A DNA stretch of 64,000 nucleotides from Manihot esculenta (lineage: Eukaryota; Streptophyta; Magnoliopsida; Malpighiales; Euphorbiaceae), in NCBI RefSeq assembly GCF_001659605.2, contig NC_035161.2, forward strand, positions 5,598,662 to 5,662,661. The letters are read 5' to 3'. The notes under the pieces are model-generated. The model did no database searches, was not told the DNA's origin, and saw only the letters and a program-made list of their open reading frames with translations. Position 1 is the stretch's first letter, and each line of letters opens with the position of its first letter. The position numbers were made by a program, and so were the translations under genes. Shown piece by piece: positions 10,889 to 22,679 of the stretch.

Positions 10889-13800
10889 ATGGGAGAGTCC
10901 CAAGGAGGCACTTAGGCCTCGGGTTTTGTTCCACCACAGTATCCACCCTACCCTCAAGGGCTAGGGTATCCGATGGGAGGTGCATCGGATTTCTTTAGCT
11001 ATAATCCATATCCCACCTTCATGCCCTATCCTCCCTTTTACCCACCGTACCCACAGTACCCTAGGTTTCCACCCTCATCCTTCTACCCAGGTCCAGCAAA
11101 CCCTAACCCAGGGAATGTTGTACCTCCTACACCGTCAGCGGAACCAATAGGTCCTGATGTCCAGATACCCAAACCTAGCTCATCAGTTGGGGGTAAAGTA
11201 AAGATGACGGATTACCTAAAGTTGGATGCCCCCAAGTTTGAAACAGGTGATGACCCTTTTGAGTATCTTAGAATGGTAAAGATGATAACTGATGAGTTGG
11301 GAGCAAGTGGCAGTAGAGCCATTCGGATGGCAGGGTTCACATTGAAATGCAAGAAGACAAGGGAATGGTTCAAAAACTATGTGGACCCACGGTTGGAGAG
11401 CTTATCCTGGGAGCAGTTTGCCAATAAGTTTGCAGGATGGGCTTTTCCAGATAGTTCCAGAGAGCTGAGGATATTGGAGTTTGAGCAGCTGAGGCAGACA
11501 GAAGAGATGAGTGTAGATGAATTCACCGACAAGTTTTTGGAGTTGTTGCCTTATGTGGGGCAAGCCTATGATACGGATCAGAAGAAAGCAAGGAGGTATA
11601 TCATGAGACTCCACTCCAGGTATTCCTCTTTAATCCAATCAGTAGAAAGGGAGAGTTTTCATGCTATAGTGGATATGGCTCGGAAGATGGAGGCTAGTGC
11701 CATCATTCAGGGGACAGTGAAGCAGTCTATGGCACAGTCTTCGGGTTCCAAAATCCCGGGGACGAGTGATGTTAATCTCTCCTCTCTGAACGATGCTACC
11801 ATGAAGAGTAAAAAGGGTGACAGAGGCCTCAGAAGGTCGAAGAAGAACAAGTTCTGGAACCGGTTAAAGTCTGGTATGGGAATAGGTGATGGTTCGAGCT
11901 CTGGTTTGGATAGCTCCAGATGTACGAGGTGCGGTAGGCCGCACAAGGGAGTCTATCTGGTGGGGACAACGGCATGTTTCAGGTGCAGACAGGAGGGGCG
12001 CATGGCACGTGAGTGTCCCACTGCGACCTTGGTGATATAGTCCCAGCGGACAGCTTCAGGTGGAGTGGCTCAACCAGTAGCTCCAGCCATGTTTCAGGGC
12101 AGTGGTCTAGGCAGAGGAAGGGAGGCAGCTCCTTCTTCAGTAGGTTCCCGCGGAGAAGGTCCATCAGCTCCAGCTCGGATTTTCTCCATGACCCAGCAGG
12201 AGGCTGACACATCGGACATGGCAGTGACAAGTAATCTCACTTTTGTATGTTCTGATGTGTATGCTGTAATGAACCCTGATGTTTCTCTTTCCTTGTTGCT
12301 TCGAGAGCCGTAGATAGAGTGGGTTGATGGCTTCTGGGATAGAGTGTCCCCTTGGGGTCAGTGCACCCAAGTGTGATCCATCAGTGGCAGAGTCAGTCTG
12401 CCGGTATAGTTCAGAGTATGTTGTGAGTACATGCCTTCCAGTCGACCTAGTGGTTCTAGATTTGACTGATTCTGACGTCATTCTAGGGATGGATTGGCTT
12501 TCTGCTCGTGGTGTTACCTTGGATAGCAGAGACGAGGTAGTCAGGTTCAGAGTTCAGTATGGATAAGAGGTAGTCCTTAGAGGGGACATAGTAGGGATAC
12601 CTAGAGGTTTGTTATCAGCCCTATAGGCTCGTAGGTTACTTAGGAGAGGTTGTTAGGGGTTCCTAGCTTATGTGAGAGAGTATAGCAGTCAGGTTAGGGA
12701 GCCCACCTCAGTGCCCGTAGTCAGAGAAGTTCTTAGATGTTTTCCCAGGCAAGCCGCCGGGTGTACCATCTGTTAGGGAGATAGAGTTCTAAATTAAGGT
12801 GATAATGGGGACCAGACCCGTCCCTACTCCTCCCTACAGGGTGGCACCTGCGAAGTCAAAGGAGCAGGAAGAGCGGTTGTGAGAGTTGGTAGACAAGGGT
12901 TTCATCCGACTGAGTACCTCGCCCTGCGATACTCTAGTGTTGGTTATGAAATTGAAGGATGGATCCCTAGGACTTTGTATCGACCACAAGCAGTTGAACA
13001 AAGTCACTACCCAGAATAAGTATTTGTTACCTCGGGTCGACGATCTATTCTAAACCAGCTAGCAGGAGCTGGTTGTCTTTCCAAGATAGATCTGAAATCC
13101 AGGTACCATTAGTTAAGGTCAAGGAAGGAGATGTACCGAAGAAGGTGTTCAGAATCAGATGTGGGCACTATGAGTTCCTAGTAATGTCGTTCGGGCTAAT
13201 AAATGCCCCTACAGCATTCGTGGATCTCATAAGCAGAGGTTGTAGCTAAATTCTGGATCGCTTGGTTATTGTCTTCATTGACAGTACCTTGGTGAGTTCC
13301 AGAAATACAGAAGAGTGTGCCCATTATCTGAGGACAGGGTTGCAGACCCTGAGAGAACATGGCTTGTAAGCCCAGTTCTCCAAATGTGAGTTCTGGTTAA
13401 GGAGCATATCTTTCTTGGGTCATGAGATGTCGAAAAAAGGGATGTGAGGTAGACCCCGAGAAAGTTGAAACTGTAGCTGAATAGCCCAGGCCCGTTATAG
13501 TGACAAAGATCAAGAGCTTTTTGGGTTGGGCAGGTTAACTACAGGAGGTTCGTTCAGGACTTCTCTAGAATTGCAGCTCCTATGACCAGGCTGACCAAAA
13601 CGAATCAGAAGATCGTTTGGTCAGAATAGTGTAAGGGAGGCTTCGAAGAGCTGAAGAAAAGGTTGACGTCGGCATCGGTGGTAGCTCTGCCTACCAGTAA
13701 TGAAGATTTCACAGTGTCCTGTGATGCGTCCCGTGTGGGGCTAGATTGTGTGTCATTGCAAGTGACAGGGTAATTGCTTATGTTTCTTGGCAGCTGAAGA

Positions 13801-14617
13801 AGCATGAGTTGAATTATCCTACACATGATCTAGAGATGGCAGTTGTAATCTTTACGCTCAAGATGTGGAGGCATTACCTTCATGGGGTAAAATGTGAGAT
13901 CTTTTCAGATCATAAAAGTTTGCAGTACATCTTGAGTCAGTGAGAGTTGAACCTAAGGCAGGGAAGATGGGTAGAACTGCATTGTGACTATGATTGCAAG
14001 ACACAATATCATCCGGGTGAGGCAAGTGTTATGTTAGATGTCCTCAGCCGGAGATCACTTGGCAGTTTATCCCATACTACAGTAGAGAGAAGGCCTGTGT
14101 TTAGAGGAAGAAGTAGAACTGCTGTGAGTCAGCAGAAGAGTTGTGTAGAGTTCCAGAAGGGAGAAGAGTTTATCAGAGTGCGCAGAAGAAGTTTGTAGAG
14201 TTCAGGAGAAGGTTGGGGTATTGCTAAGGTGTCTCCAATAAAGAGGTGGTTCGTTATGGGTCGAAGGGTAAAGTGGCTCCAAGATATGTCGGACCCTTTG
14301 AAGTCTTGCAAAGGATTGGGGATGTATCTTATAAGCTAGATTTACCTACTTCGATGGAGAAAATCCATTCAGATTTTCATGTTTCTGTGTTATGGAAGTT
14401 CGTGTCAGATCCAAGTGAGGTTCTTAAAGAACCAGAGGTAGAGATCTCAGGGGGTCTCATCTATGTTGAGCAACCAGTGCGGATCATAGACACACAAGTC
14501 AGGAAGCTGAGGAACAAGGAATCCCGATGGTGGTAACCCTTCGGAATCACCACCCAATAGAAAAGTGTCTATGAGGCCCGGGAGTTTATACTCCAGCAGT
14601 ACCTGTGTCTCTTTTAG
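10889..14617 (+). pseudogene. gag-pol remnant of element 3, integrase core deleted
   Basis: The gag frame enters at 10889 with a TAG at 10913-10915 where elements 1 and 2 have CAG, then stays open 10973-12040 through the capsid-like domain and a zinc knuckle. Protease (about 12200-12320) has lost the active-site motif (NPDVS). RT and RNase H follow with many stops: TAG at 12624, 12654 and 13627 in place of CAG, TAG at 13482 in place of TGG, TGA at 13941 in place of an Arg codon. At about 14100-14130 the end of RNase H joins directly to the part of integrase just before its C-terminal domain. Zinc-binding and catalytic integrase regions present in element 4 (57650-58330) are therefore absent. 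The C-terminal domain with a chromodomain-like end runs to about 14617. Confidence 0.85.
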
Positions 14618-14665
14618 GAGAGGTTTTTAGGCTTGCTTGCTTGCTTGCTTGTTTGTTTCTTATTT

Positions 14666-14703
14666 GAACATTCGGGGACGAATGTTCTTAAAGGGGGAAA
14701 GAA
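14666..14703 (+). other. hairpin plus polypurine tract of element 3
   Basis: A perfect 9-bp stem (GAACATTCG, loop GGGA, CGAATGTTC; 14666-14687) sits directly before the purine-rich tract AAAGGGGGAAAGAA ending at the LTR edge 14703/14704. Element 4 has the same pair at 57037-57073. The polypurine tract primes plus-strand DNA synthesis in LTR retroelements; the role of the hairpin is not known to me. Confidence 0.8.
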
Positions 14704-17059
14704 TGCAATACCCGGCTAGATTCCGGCATCGGAATCCCTACCTTCCAGCAGAATCTCCGTTGGAATCTGGAATTCTGAAGATGCCAGAGTCTTCTAGAAG
14801 GGTAAAGTGTGTTTTTAAAATGTTTTCACATGATTTTATGGTTTTAAATGAAAAATAAATGAGTTTTGAAAAGAATAGGCCAAGGAGGAAGGACCCAGGT
14901 TCGGCCGCCGAACCTCAAGTTCGGCCGCCGAACATGGGGCTGTTTTGGGAGTGCTTTAGGCCTCCGAAGGCTTTGAGGGTAGAAACCAGGTTCGGCCGCC
15001 GAACATGGGATAGTTTAGGGGGCACGTTAGGCTGCCGAAGGTGGTGAAGTTGTGGAAGCAACTTAGGCCGCCGAAGGTGGTTGACCGGCCACCTATAAAA
15101 GGCCCCTCAGACCGAAAATGGGCGAGTTTTCTCCCCATTCTCGAGTTAAGGTGAGTTCATGTCCTCCTTTGGTCGATTTCATGTTCTTTCTTCAAATCTT
15201 TCAAGTTTTAACAAGTTTTAGCTTGGGTTTTGAAGTTGTGAGCCTAAGATCAAGTTTTGGGAGCTTGGAGGCCCAAGGAGTTGTTTCCTCCTATCTCCAA
15301 GTTAGGAATCACACCAACCCTCGATCTTCAAGAGGTAAGTGTAGATCAACACCCTTTTCTTTGTTTTAAGTAAGTTTTAAGAAGTTTTGATGCTTGTGTG
15401 AGGGTAGATGTGCATATTTAGGTTTATGTGGGTTTTATGCTCAATGTATATTTTTATGATGTTTTGTTGGGTGATTTAAGCTAGTTATGCCCTATATGCA
15501 TGAGGGAGTGTGTATGCATGTTTGGGAGAGAGCATGTGAGGTTTTGGGTTGTTTTGGAAGGCTTGGAGGCTGTTTGTGCATGAGGAGGCTGAGTTCTGCC
15601 CTTCAGGAAGAACTCAGGTTCGGCCGTCGAAGGGACTTTCGGCCGCCGAACCTGCCTGTGGTGGCTTGTTTTGGCTGCCGAACCCTGCCCCCGAAAGTTG
15701 GACTTTCGGATCTGGAGGGGAGTTTCGGCCGCCGAACATGCACGAGCTTCGGCTCTGGAACCACTTTCGGCCGCCGAAGATGCCGCTGAACGTGGCTGAG
15801 TTTCGGCTCTGGAGGGACTTTCGGCCGCCAAACCTGCCGCCGAAAGTGCCCTGTTCAGCCTTCTTTTGCATGATTTCCATGATTGTTTTACGATGTTTTA
15901 GGGGGTTTTTGGGGAGATGTTTAGAGTCCTATTAGAGTATGTTTGGTCCCTCATTTGAGTCCACCTGTGTAGGATCGGACCTGAGGAACCGAGGTGTTCA
16001 GCAGTGAGTTAGCTGCTCCAGAGTTAGTAAGCATCAGCCAGAGGTGAGTAGAACTGAACTTTATGTTTAAAAATATAAATAAAATGTTTAAAGCATATTC
16101 ATGCATCATGAATACCATGTTATATAATAGGTTGTTTGCATTAGAATTCACGAATATGATGCATTGCATAATACTATGATGATGATGTGGATGAATATTG
16201 AATGATCCTCTAGCCCTCTGTACGGTACGATATGATATGATATGACATGAGATAGAAAGGCCAGACGTGGCCGTATTGCCCTTGGCAATATGTTATATGT
16301 AAGAGAAGACCAGGTGAGGCCGTATCGCCCCTGGCGTAGTCGGACATGTTATGATATGAGCTATGTAAGAGAAGACCAGGTGAGGCCGTATCGCCCCTGG
16401 CGTAGTTGGACGTGTTATGATATAAGATATGTGGAGGGCTATTTGGTGACAAGTTCATCCTTGATGTGTATTGTTTGTGATGTGATGCATTTCACGATGG
16501 CATATGTTTAAATGTTTTCTTTATATAATTCTGCTCACTGGGCTTTATAGCTCACCCCTCTCCCCTAACCCCAGGTTTGTAGGGACAGAGATAGTTCAGG
16601 GAGTCAGCAGGTTATGACTATGGTCGTGTTTATGTGATAGAATTGTAGTGGACATGATGTAATGATGTAAAAGTATGTATTGTAATGTAAGGATATGTAA
16701 TGGCATGTCATAGTTAGAGTTGTGCTTTGCCCTAGTCATGTATGGTTAATCCCTTTGATACATGATAGTATGTTAATGTTTATATGATGATGATTATGTA
16801 AACCAAGCTTAATGTATGATATGTTGACCCAACTGGAGCATTTGATGAGGGCTCCAGTGTGGGGTTTTATGATATTGAGGTTGTGCATGCACAGGTTAAG
16901 CTTGGTAAGAGAAAAGTTAAAAATTTTTATGTATATGTATGATCATGTATGGAATTTAACAGGTATGCAGGATGCATGTTAGGCTTGCTACGGGTCCCGG
17001 CGGCCTTATGCCGAGCTGGATCCTAGCGCCGGTAGCGGTTCAGTTTCCGGGTCGTTACA
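14704..17059 (+). repeat. 3' LTR of element 3 (2356 bp)
   Basis: Edges TGCAATACCC (14704; G-to-C-like drift from TGTAATACCC) and GGGTCGTTACA (17059). In plus-strand order: palindrome block I about 14898-15075; TATAAAA at 15094-15100; donor-like AAGAG|GTAAGT (15334|15335); palindrome block II 15617-15850; acceptor-like CCTGTGTAG ending 15972; a 71-nt putative exon 15973-16043 ending CCAGAG|GTGAGT; hairpin array 16258-16405 with two nearly identical 68-bp units; TGTGCATGCACA at about 16884-16895. Confidence 0.9.
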
Positions 17060-17173
17060 CTATGCGTCTTTCGGGCTCTCCGCTTTGATTTTTCATTTGA
17101 TTTTTCGTTTGATCTCTTTAGCTTTCTGATCGGCTTCTGGGCTCTTAACTCTGATTCTTTTTCTGAGAATTGA

Positions 17174-17437
17174 TGCTCGTGGCCTTACTGGTGATTTTAG
17201 GAATTCAGGCTTATAGCCTTACTGGCGATTTCAGGAATTCAGGCTCATAGCCTTACTAGCGATTCTGAGATTCAGCCTCGTGACTTTATTGGCGATTTTA
17301 GGGATTCAAGCTCGTGGCCTTACTGGCAATTCCGGAATTCAGGCTCGTGGCCTTATTAGCAATTCCAGAATTCAGACTCGTGGTCTTATTGATGATTTCA
17401 AGATTCAGACTTATGGTCTTACTGGCGATTCCAGGCG
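17174..17437. repeat. minisatellite, about 8 units of 32-34 bp
   Basis: Imperfect tandem copies of a unit resembling GCTCGTGGCCTTACTGGCGA followed by TTCCAGGAATTCAG run from 17174 to about 17437. Each unit can be read as a repeating peptide (IQARGLTG-like), but there is no supporting gene structure and I regard that frame as incidental. Confidence 0.75.
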
Positions 17438-19260
17438 TTTAGCCTTGCTTTATGCTCAGGCACATTGGCCTTCATTTTGCTTAAGAACTTATCTGTAAAA
17501 TAAAAACTCGCACAATACATACGTATGTGAATACGTGCTGTGAATTTGACAGTGTCCATCCATAATCAACATGTCGCACATGGCATTTAGCTTCACTTTT
17601 CAAATGAATATAAACATTAAACTTGACTAATAATATTTGACCCTTGGAGTCTAATAATAATATACTGCACGCATGAACTTCTTCAAAAAATTTCAACTCA
17701 TAATACGGTTTGATTTAAATATATAACTCCCTTTTTCTGAAGAGTGTTCATACTGATTTCCATTAAAAATAAAAATTTTGTGCTAAGCTAAAACACTATA
17801 ATGCTCGTAGTTATGTAATCATGAATTTCATCTAAAATTTAACTACATAAATAGTCATGATAACAAAACGTCTTGATCTAGAGAAGAATCTGTACAGCTT
17901 AGTTAAATCACGCGCATCATTTTTCTCTCATGATTGATGGATTGCTCTTGTATTGTACTTTCTTCTCATATCAGCATCTTCCTCTCTCTGACTTTCGCCG
18001 TGTGGCTTTTAGATATAGTTGGTGATTCTCGGGTCTTTTCACCATCTCTCTTCCCTCTGATCTTTCTTGTTGTTAGTTATTAGCCTTTCTTGGCTTGTCA
18101 TGTGGATCTCAATAGGTTTTGATTGGAAACTCCGATGATAGAATGGTCTCCTTTGTTTCCCACAGATGGCGTCAATTGATGATTTGAAATCCGGCATGGT
18201 GGCCAAATGCATACACTTGGACAGTGGCTCGATTCGATGGGTTAATCATTGATCCGTGATTAGTTTGATGAGAGGTGGATGCTTTAGAGATTTCGTATAG
18301 GTCCTTCCATATTCGATCTTGAGGAATGGGACTTGCAAAATATGAGAGCACGGTCAGAGGTCTACCGGGAATACCCCCAGTGGAGACCCTCCGACGTTCA
18401 AGTTAGATCTGAGACTTTTTAATAGTATAAAGAGAAATAAAATAGAGAGGAAAAGGGAAGAGAAAACTTCCTGAGGACGCTTATGAGAGGAGGCGTTCGA
18501 GAGTTCTTCTGTGAGTGTGTGAGAGAGAGCGGGAAAGAGAGAGCCCCGGGCCAGGGAGCTATTTAGTTGGAGTTTTTCTCCTTTACAGTATGGTTGGTTC
18601 ATAGGTATTTATATTCCGATCATCCTGGTGTTCTCTAACTTATGTCCCGTCAGATTAGATGGGGATATCCTGTAGCAGGTGTGTCAAGCGGCTCATAAAT
18701 GTGGAGTAGGTTTAGCCAATACCCTATTTATTATGTATGTCACATTAGTCTGTTTTACTGCACGTGCATTTAAGAATTCGGAGGGAGCTAGAAGGATCGA
18801 CCATCGTGTTGGAGGTCAGCACCTTACCCTGCTTTTATTAGGCCATGCCCAGCTCACCTGACCTATATAGGTGAGTTTCTTCTAGTCACTGTGATTAGTC
18901 GCGCCTGCATTCAATGCCTCGTAGTATGAGCTTTGAAGAGGTTTGTCAGTCCGCTCCAGATTTTGGCAGGGTTAGGGGTGTTGACCATCTTTACTGAAAA
19001 TTTATATTTATACCCAAATTATATTAGACCATACTCTCCCTACTCGATCTTTGTAGAGGTCGGTGGTCTCTATAATTAATTCACACTTATAGTACGTGCT
19101 TTGAAGTAGTCAATCTATCCGTTTTGGGTATTGAAAAAGTCATGAGTATTGATGGTCTGATCATTGTAGCTTACAGGTCAGGCGTTCTACTGCTCCAGTC
19201 GGACCAATTGAAAAGGTTCGCACGACCTTTCTAAATTTCGTATACACGTGTCATGATTTT
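17438..19260. other. unclassified non-coding DNA, partly LTR-like
   Basis: No reading frame of note. The stretch about 18150-19260 is less AT-rich than its surroundings. Phrases such as CCCACAGATGGCGTCAATTG and GTGGAGACCCTCCGACG suggest to me a fragment of another LTR-retrotransposon family, but I see no terminal repeats, PBS or coding domain. The assignment is tentative. Confidence 0.3.
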
Positions 19261-20865
19261 AACAGGTCCAATCTTTTATACCGTTATCAAGAAGAATACA
19301 AGTTTCCATTATACTCTCATAATTATGAAAGATTTAATTGAAAATGTTTAATACAAATAGCATATATTTCTTTCCATTCCATACTATTATGGAGAGAAAT
19401 ATTTTTGAATGAAATGTAATTTGTTGAGATATATAACTTTTCATCCTTTCTCCTCCCTCTTGTTTTTTTTTTCTCTCTTATTTAATATCTAGACAAGAGA
19501 AATAAGGAAATGAAATGTCTTTTTCTCTTCTCTCCATTTCCCTCAATCCAAATAAAAGGTCATGAAGAAATACCACAAAGCATCACATAAAGCATTTGAA
19601 AGGAAGAAGAATGGAAGTCCTCACATCAAGTTAACATGCAGCTATCACTAAACCAATCCACAACACTCATTCTTTGAAACTCCATTGAGCTCCTTCAACA
19701 AACACATCCAGATCATTAATTAGTCATTAACATTAGTTGCAAGAGCAATCAAATAAAAAAGGCAAATATGTTAAAGACCTTAACTTTCCATATGCATTTT
19801 CACAAAGAATCAGCGAGTAAAACAGCTAACCTGATTGAAAAATATCCGACGAAGTTCAACTCCAAGCAACCCCATCCATGGCATTAACATCTGGTATTAG
19901 AGAAACTGATTCTAGATTTTTTGAACTTATAATAAAACAAGATGCATTGATATACCGGTATAATCCTCTGACAAATGAACTCAAATCTCCATTTTCTTTT
20001 GGCAAGAGAGATGGAAAATTGGAAAATTATATGAATATAAACAAACATCTGAATAAAGTACCAACAATAGCTGATTTATCTATCGTGCTAGTAATTCGAA
20101 AGGTCACTATACTGTTAATTTATTATTTTATATTAGAATCCGCATGAGACTCTTATGATCGATATATATAATAAAATTATTGTACATACAACAGTTGTAT
20201 TATAAAATTTCTCCTATTTTTGAGTCTATGCTTTCTGTATAATAAAACCACGAAACTTTTCCCAAATGATTGCCCTCCTGTGTAGTTTACGAACACAGAT
20301 GAACTAGCATATGTAGCCATGAGAGCTCGATAAGTGCATGATGCTGCATTTATATTGAATGAAGTCATTTGTCTTAAATAGAATTGACAAAGAACCACAA
20401 AATATTGGTTTGCAAGTACAACAGCTATGCCCACAAATCTGGGGAGATTACACAGCACTCTTGGAGCACATACTCCCTTAGTATTGATGCATGCGCCCCA
20501 CCTCCAATATAAAGTATCTCGTATTAGTTCAAATTACATTAACCCGTCGTAAACAGCCTTTGGATATGCACACATAAATAGAGAGAGAGAGAATCTATTT
20601 CAAGGAGCATAAGATCATTATGCAAAGTAAAATATTGCTGAGAACATATCAAAATATCAACTGAACTTCTGTAATGATGTCCATGCATACAAAATGTTCT
20701 TTGATTCAATAAACCAAACATCAACACCACCTATATATTACATCACAAGAGCTAGCAAGTTTGCACTAATTATATTATAGATGAAAGCATTGCTCATCCA
20801 AAGATTTCCACAAGAATTGACAAATGCGAATTCCAACAGTATTGCATTATGGTATTATATCTCAG
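19261..20865. other. intergenic DNA and likely 3' flank of the SPIRAL1-like gene
   Basis: A 270-bp frame at 19878-20147 gives an 89-residue peptide with no recognisable family, no splice context and no neighbour to support it. The rest is AT-rich and featureless. The 3'UTR of the SPIRAL1-like gene should begin at 20865 and run leftwards; its poly(A) site cannot be placed by eye. Confidence 0.4.
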
Positions 20866-22679
20866 TTACTGGTTACCACCACCACCAAATAGGTACCCCA
20901 GAGAAGATCCACCACCAGGTGCAGCATGGACTTTGGTTGAAGGTCGATCCTGAACCAAGAAAGAAAATTGTTAGGCTACTGAATGACAACTTGAGAAATA
21001 ATTACTTTCCATACAAGGAAACACAATTAATCCTTATTTTCATGTTTAAAAGGAACTATCAAGAAAGGTTCTCAAAGCACCATAGACAAGCTTGGTAGCG
21101 TACCCATCAACCTTTGCTCAAAAAGGAAGACAGCAGGATGCATAGGCCTAACACCATTAGGAAGTTGGAAGGTATTTAAAGTATGGAACTATCAATAGCA
21201 TGACTAACATAATAGTTCCATTCAATTCTGCAGTAAACATCACTTTTTGGATGCTAATATCATGCCAATGATTATTCTCAAGATAAGCTGATATGAACCT
21301 GCCTAACTCCTAAAAAGCTAGCATATCTGGAGAATGTTACAAATCATATATATAACACTCAAGACCACCCTTCTAACTGATGTGAGACGCATCTTTCCCC
21401 ACCCTTTTAAACTGCATATCCTCAGCAGAGAACCAGGATTCATAGCCCATAGACCAGATAAGATGAGGCTCTGATACTAAATGACATAAACCTACTGAAC
21501 CTCTCAAGGTTGCAAACCCATATATGTAACACCCAGTACTATCCTTTCTAACCATGTAGGACACATCACAAGCCTTTACAAAAGAAAAACACATATGCAT
21601 ACCACACTGAAGATAGAGTAGACAGTAACTAAAGAAACAACGAAGGTCATGTAGGTAGTGATGAATATTAATTTAATTTCACAAATCAATTGATGATAAA
21701 CTATGTTCAAGAGGAACACACATACACCCACACCCAGACCCTCTTCTATCCGTTTCTCATCTAGATGCTTTTTTTGAAATCTTTTTCCCTTTTCAGAGTG
21801 AGTACTCAGGTTAAGCATCCAGTTAGAACATACAAATACTACCACCATAATCATTTTAGCAAGAGACTATGAGAAAGGTTTATTGGCCTCAATATAATAA
21901 ATCTAAGCTAAGAAATCCATCATAAAACACTGGAGCAGGATTTTGACTTCAAAAAATGACAATACATTGGGATGTTGCAATGGCCAAGTGTTGGTGAAAA
22001 CACTCAAGAGTCAAGAAAATGTCTACACTTAGTGGAAATATTGCAAAGAATTTTCTCCTAACAAAAGTTCAGAAGTCTGTGCCACACAAATCCCAGAAAT
22101 TTTCAAACAACAAAGGCCCTCCTAGACAAACAAATAGTCATAACAAATTTAAAGGACAATGCTTCTGCATGTTTTTATGCATGACAGTCAGCCAGGTAGT
22201 TCCACTTCATTCCAAGAAAACAAATGAAACCTTACAGAAAGTCAGAATTCAATCAAATCAAGTATGTTGTGTCATCTTAAAAAAGGATTCATGAGACATA
22301 ATGAAGGTGAACGAAATTTGTAACACCTAAAACACTGTATAGACAACAAATGCAAATGTAAATGGTAAACCACTTGCACTCTGCAAAATAACCATAGCAA
22401 AATCATTAGGAATCATACCGTAAGGAAGTTTCCAGTATTTTGGCCATCTGCCCGCATATAGTTGTTTACAGAAGTACTATTAATACCAGCAGGAATCTGC
22501 TTGCTGGCATCTACTGGCTGAGGAGCAACAGCAGGTTTGCAGGAAGGTGCATTATTCACTGGCTGGACATCATTTGAAGCAGGTTGGGCACTTTTTGTGG
22601 AAGGCTTTGGACCTTCTCCACTCCCAAATAGATAGCCCAATGAACTCTGGCCCCCACCACTGCTAACTCCACGACCCAT
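20866..22679 (-). CDS. SP1L: SPIRAL1-like microtubule-associated protein (114 aa, 2 coding exons)
   Basis: Exon 1 is 22679-22419 (87 codons) and ends ACG|GTATG. Exon 2 is 20949-20866 (27 codons plus TAA) after an acceptor TTGGTTCAG. The protein begins MGRGVSSGGGQSSLGYLFG and ends GGGSSLGYLFGGGGNQ. The repeated SSLGYLFG motif at both ends, and NNY.RADGQNTGNFLT before the intron, are the hallmarks of the plant SPIRAL1 family. Family knowledge: these small proteins bind cortical microtubules at plus ends and keep cell expansion straight. The Pro/Ala/Ser-rich middle (residues about 25-65) is the usual variable linker. Both coding exons are intact and in phase, so the gene looks functional. The family identification is firm; the choice among SP1L paralogues is not made. 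Confidence 0.93.

Larger units (their letters stand above)
10889..17059 (+). mobile_element. Ty3/gypsy element 3, outermost level of the nest (3' part)
   Basis: Plus-strand element. Its 5' LTR and gag N-terminus are separated from this part by the insertion of element 2 and lie left of the window. Present here: gag from 10889, decayed protease, RT and RNase H, a truncated integrase with C-terminal chromodomain-like sequence, polypurine tract 14690-14703, and 3' LTR 14704-17059. The presumed target duplication right of the LTR is CTATG (17060-17064). It is the most decayed of the four copies, consistent with being the oldest. Confidence 0.9.

Noticed and set aside
17280..17498. Repeat peptide (IQARGLTG-like) as a coding sequence
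   Set aside because: It is a translated minisatellite whose unit length is not a multiple of three; no gene structure supports it.
19878..20147. 89-residue ORF as a small gene
   Set aside because: No recognisable domain, no promoter or splice context, and AT-rich surroundings where such frames occur by chance.
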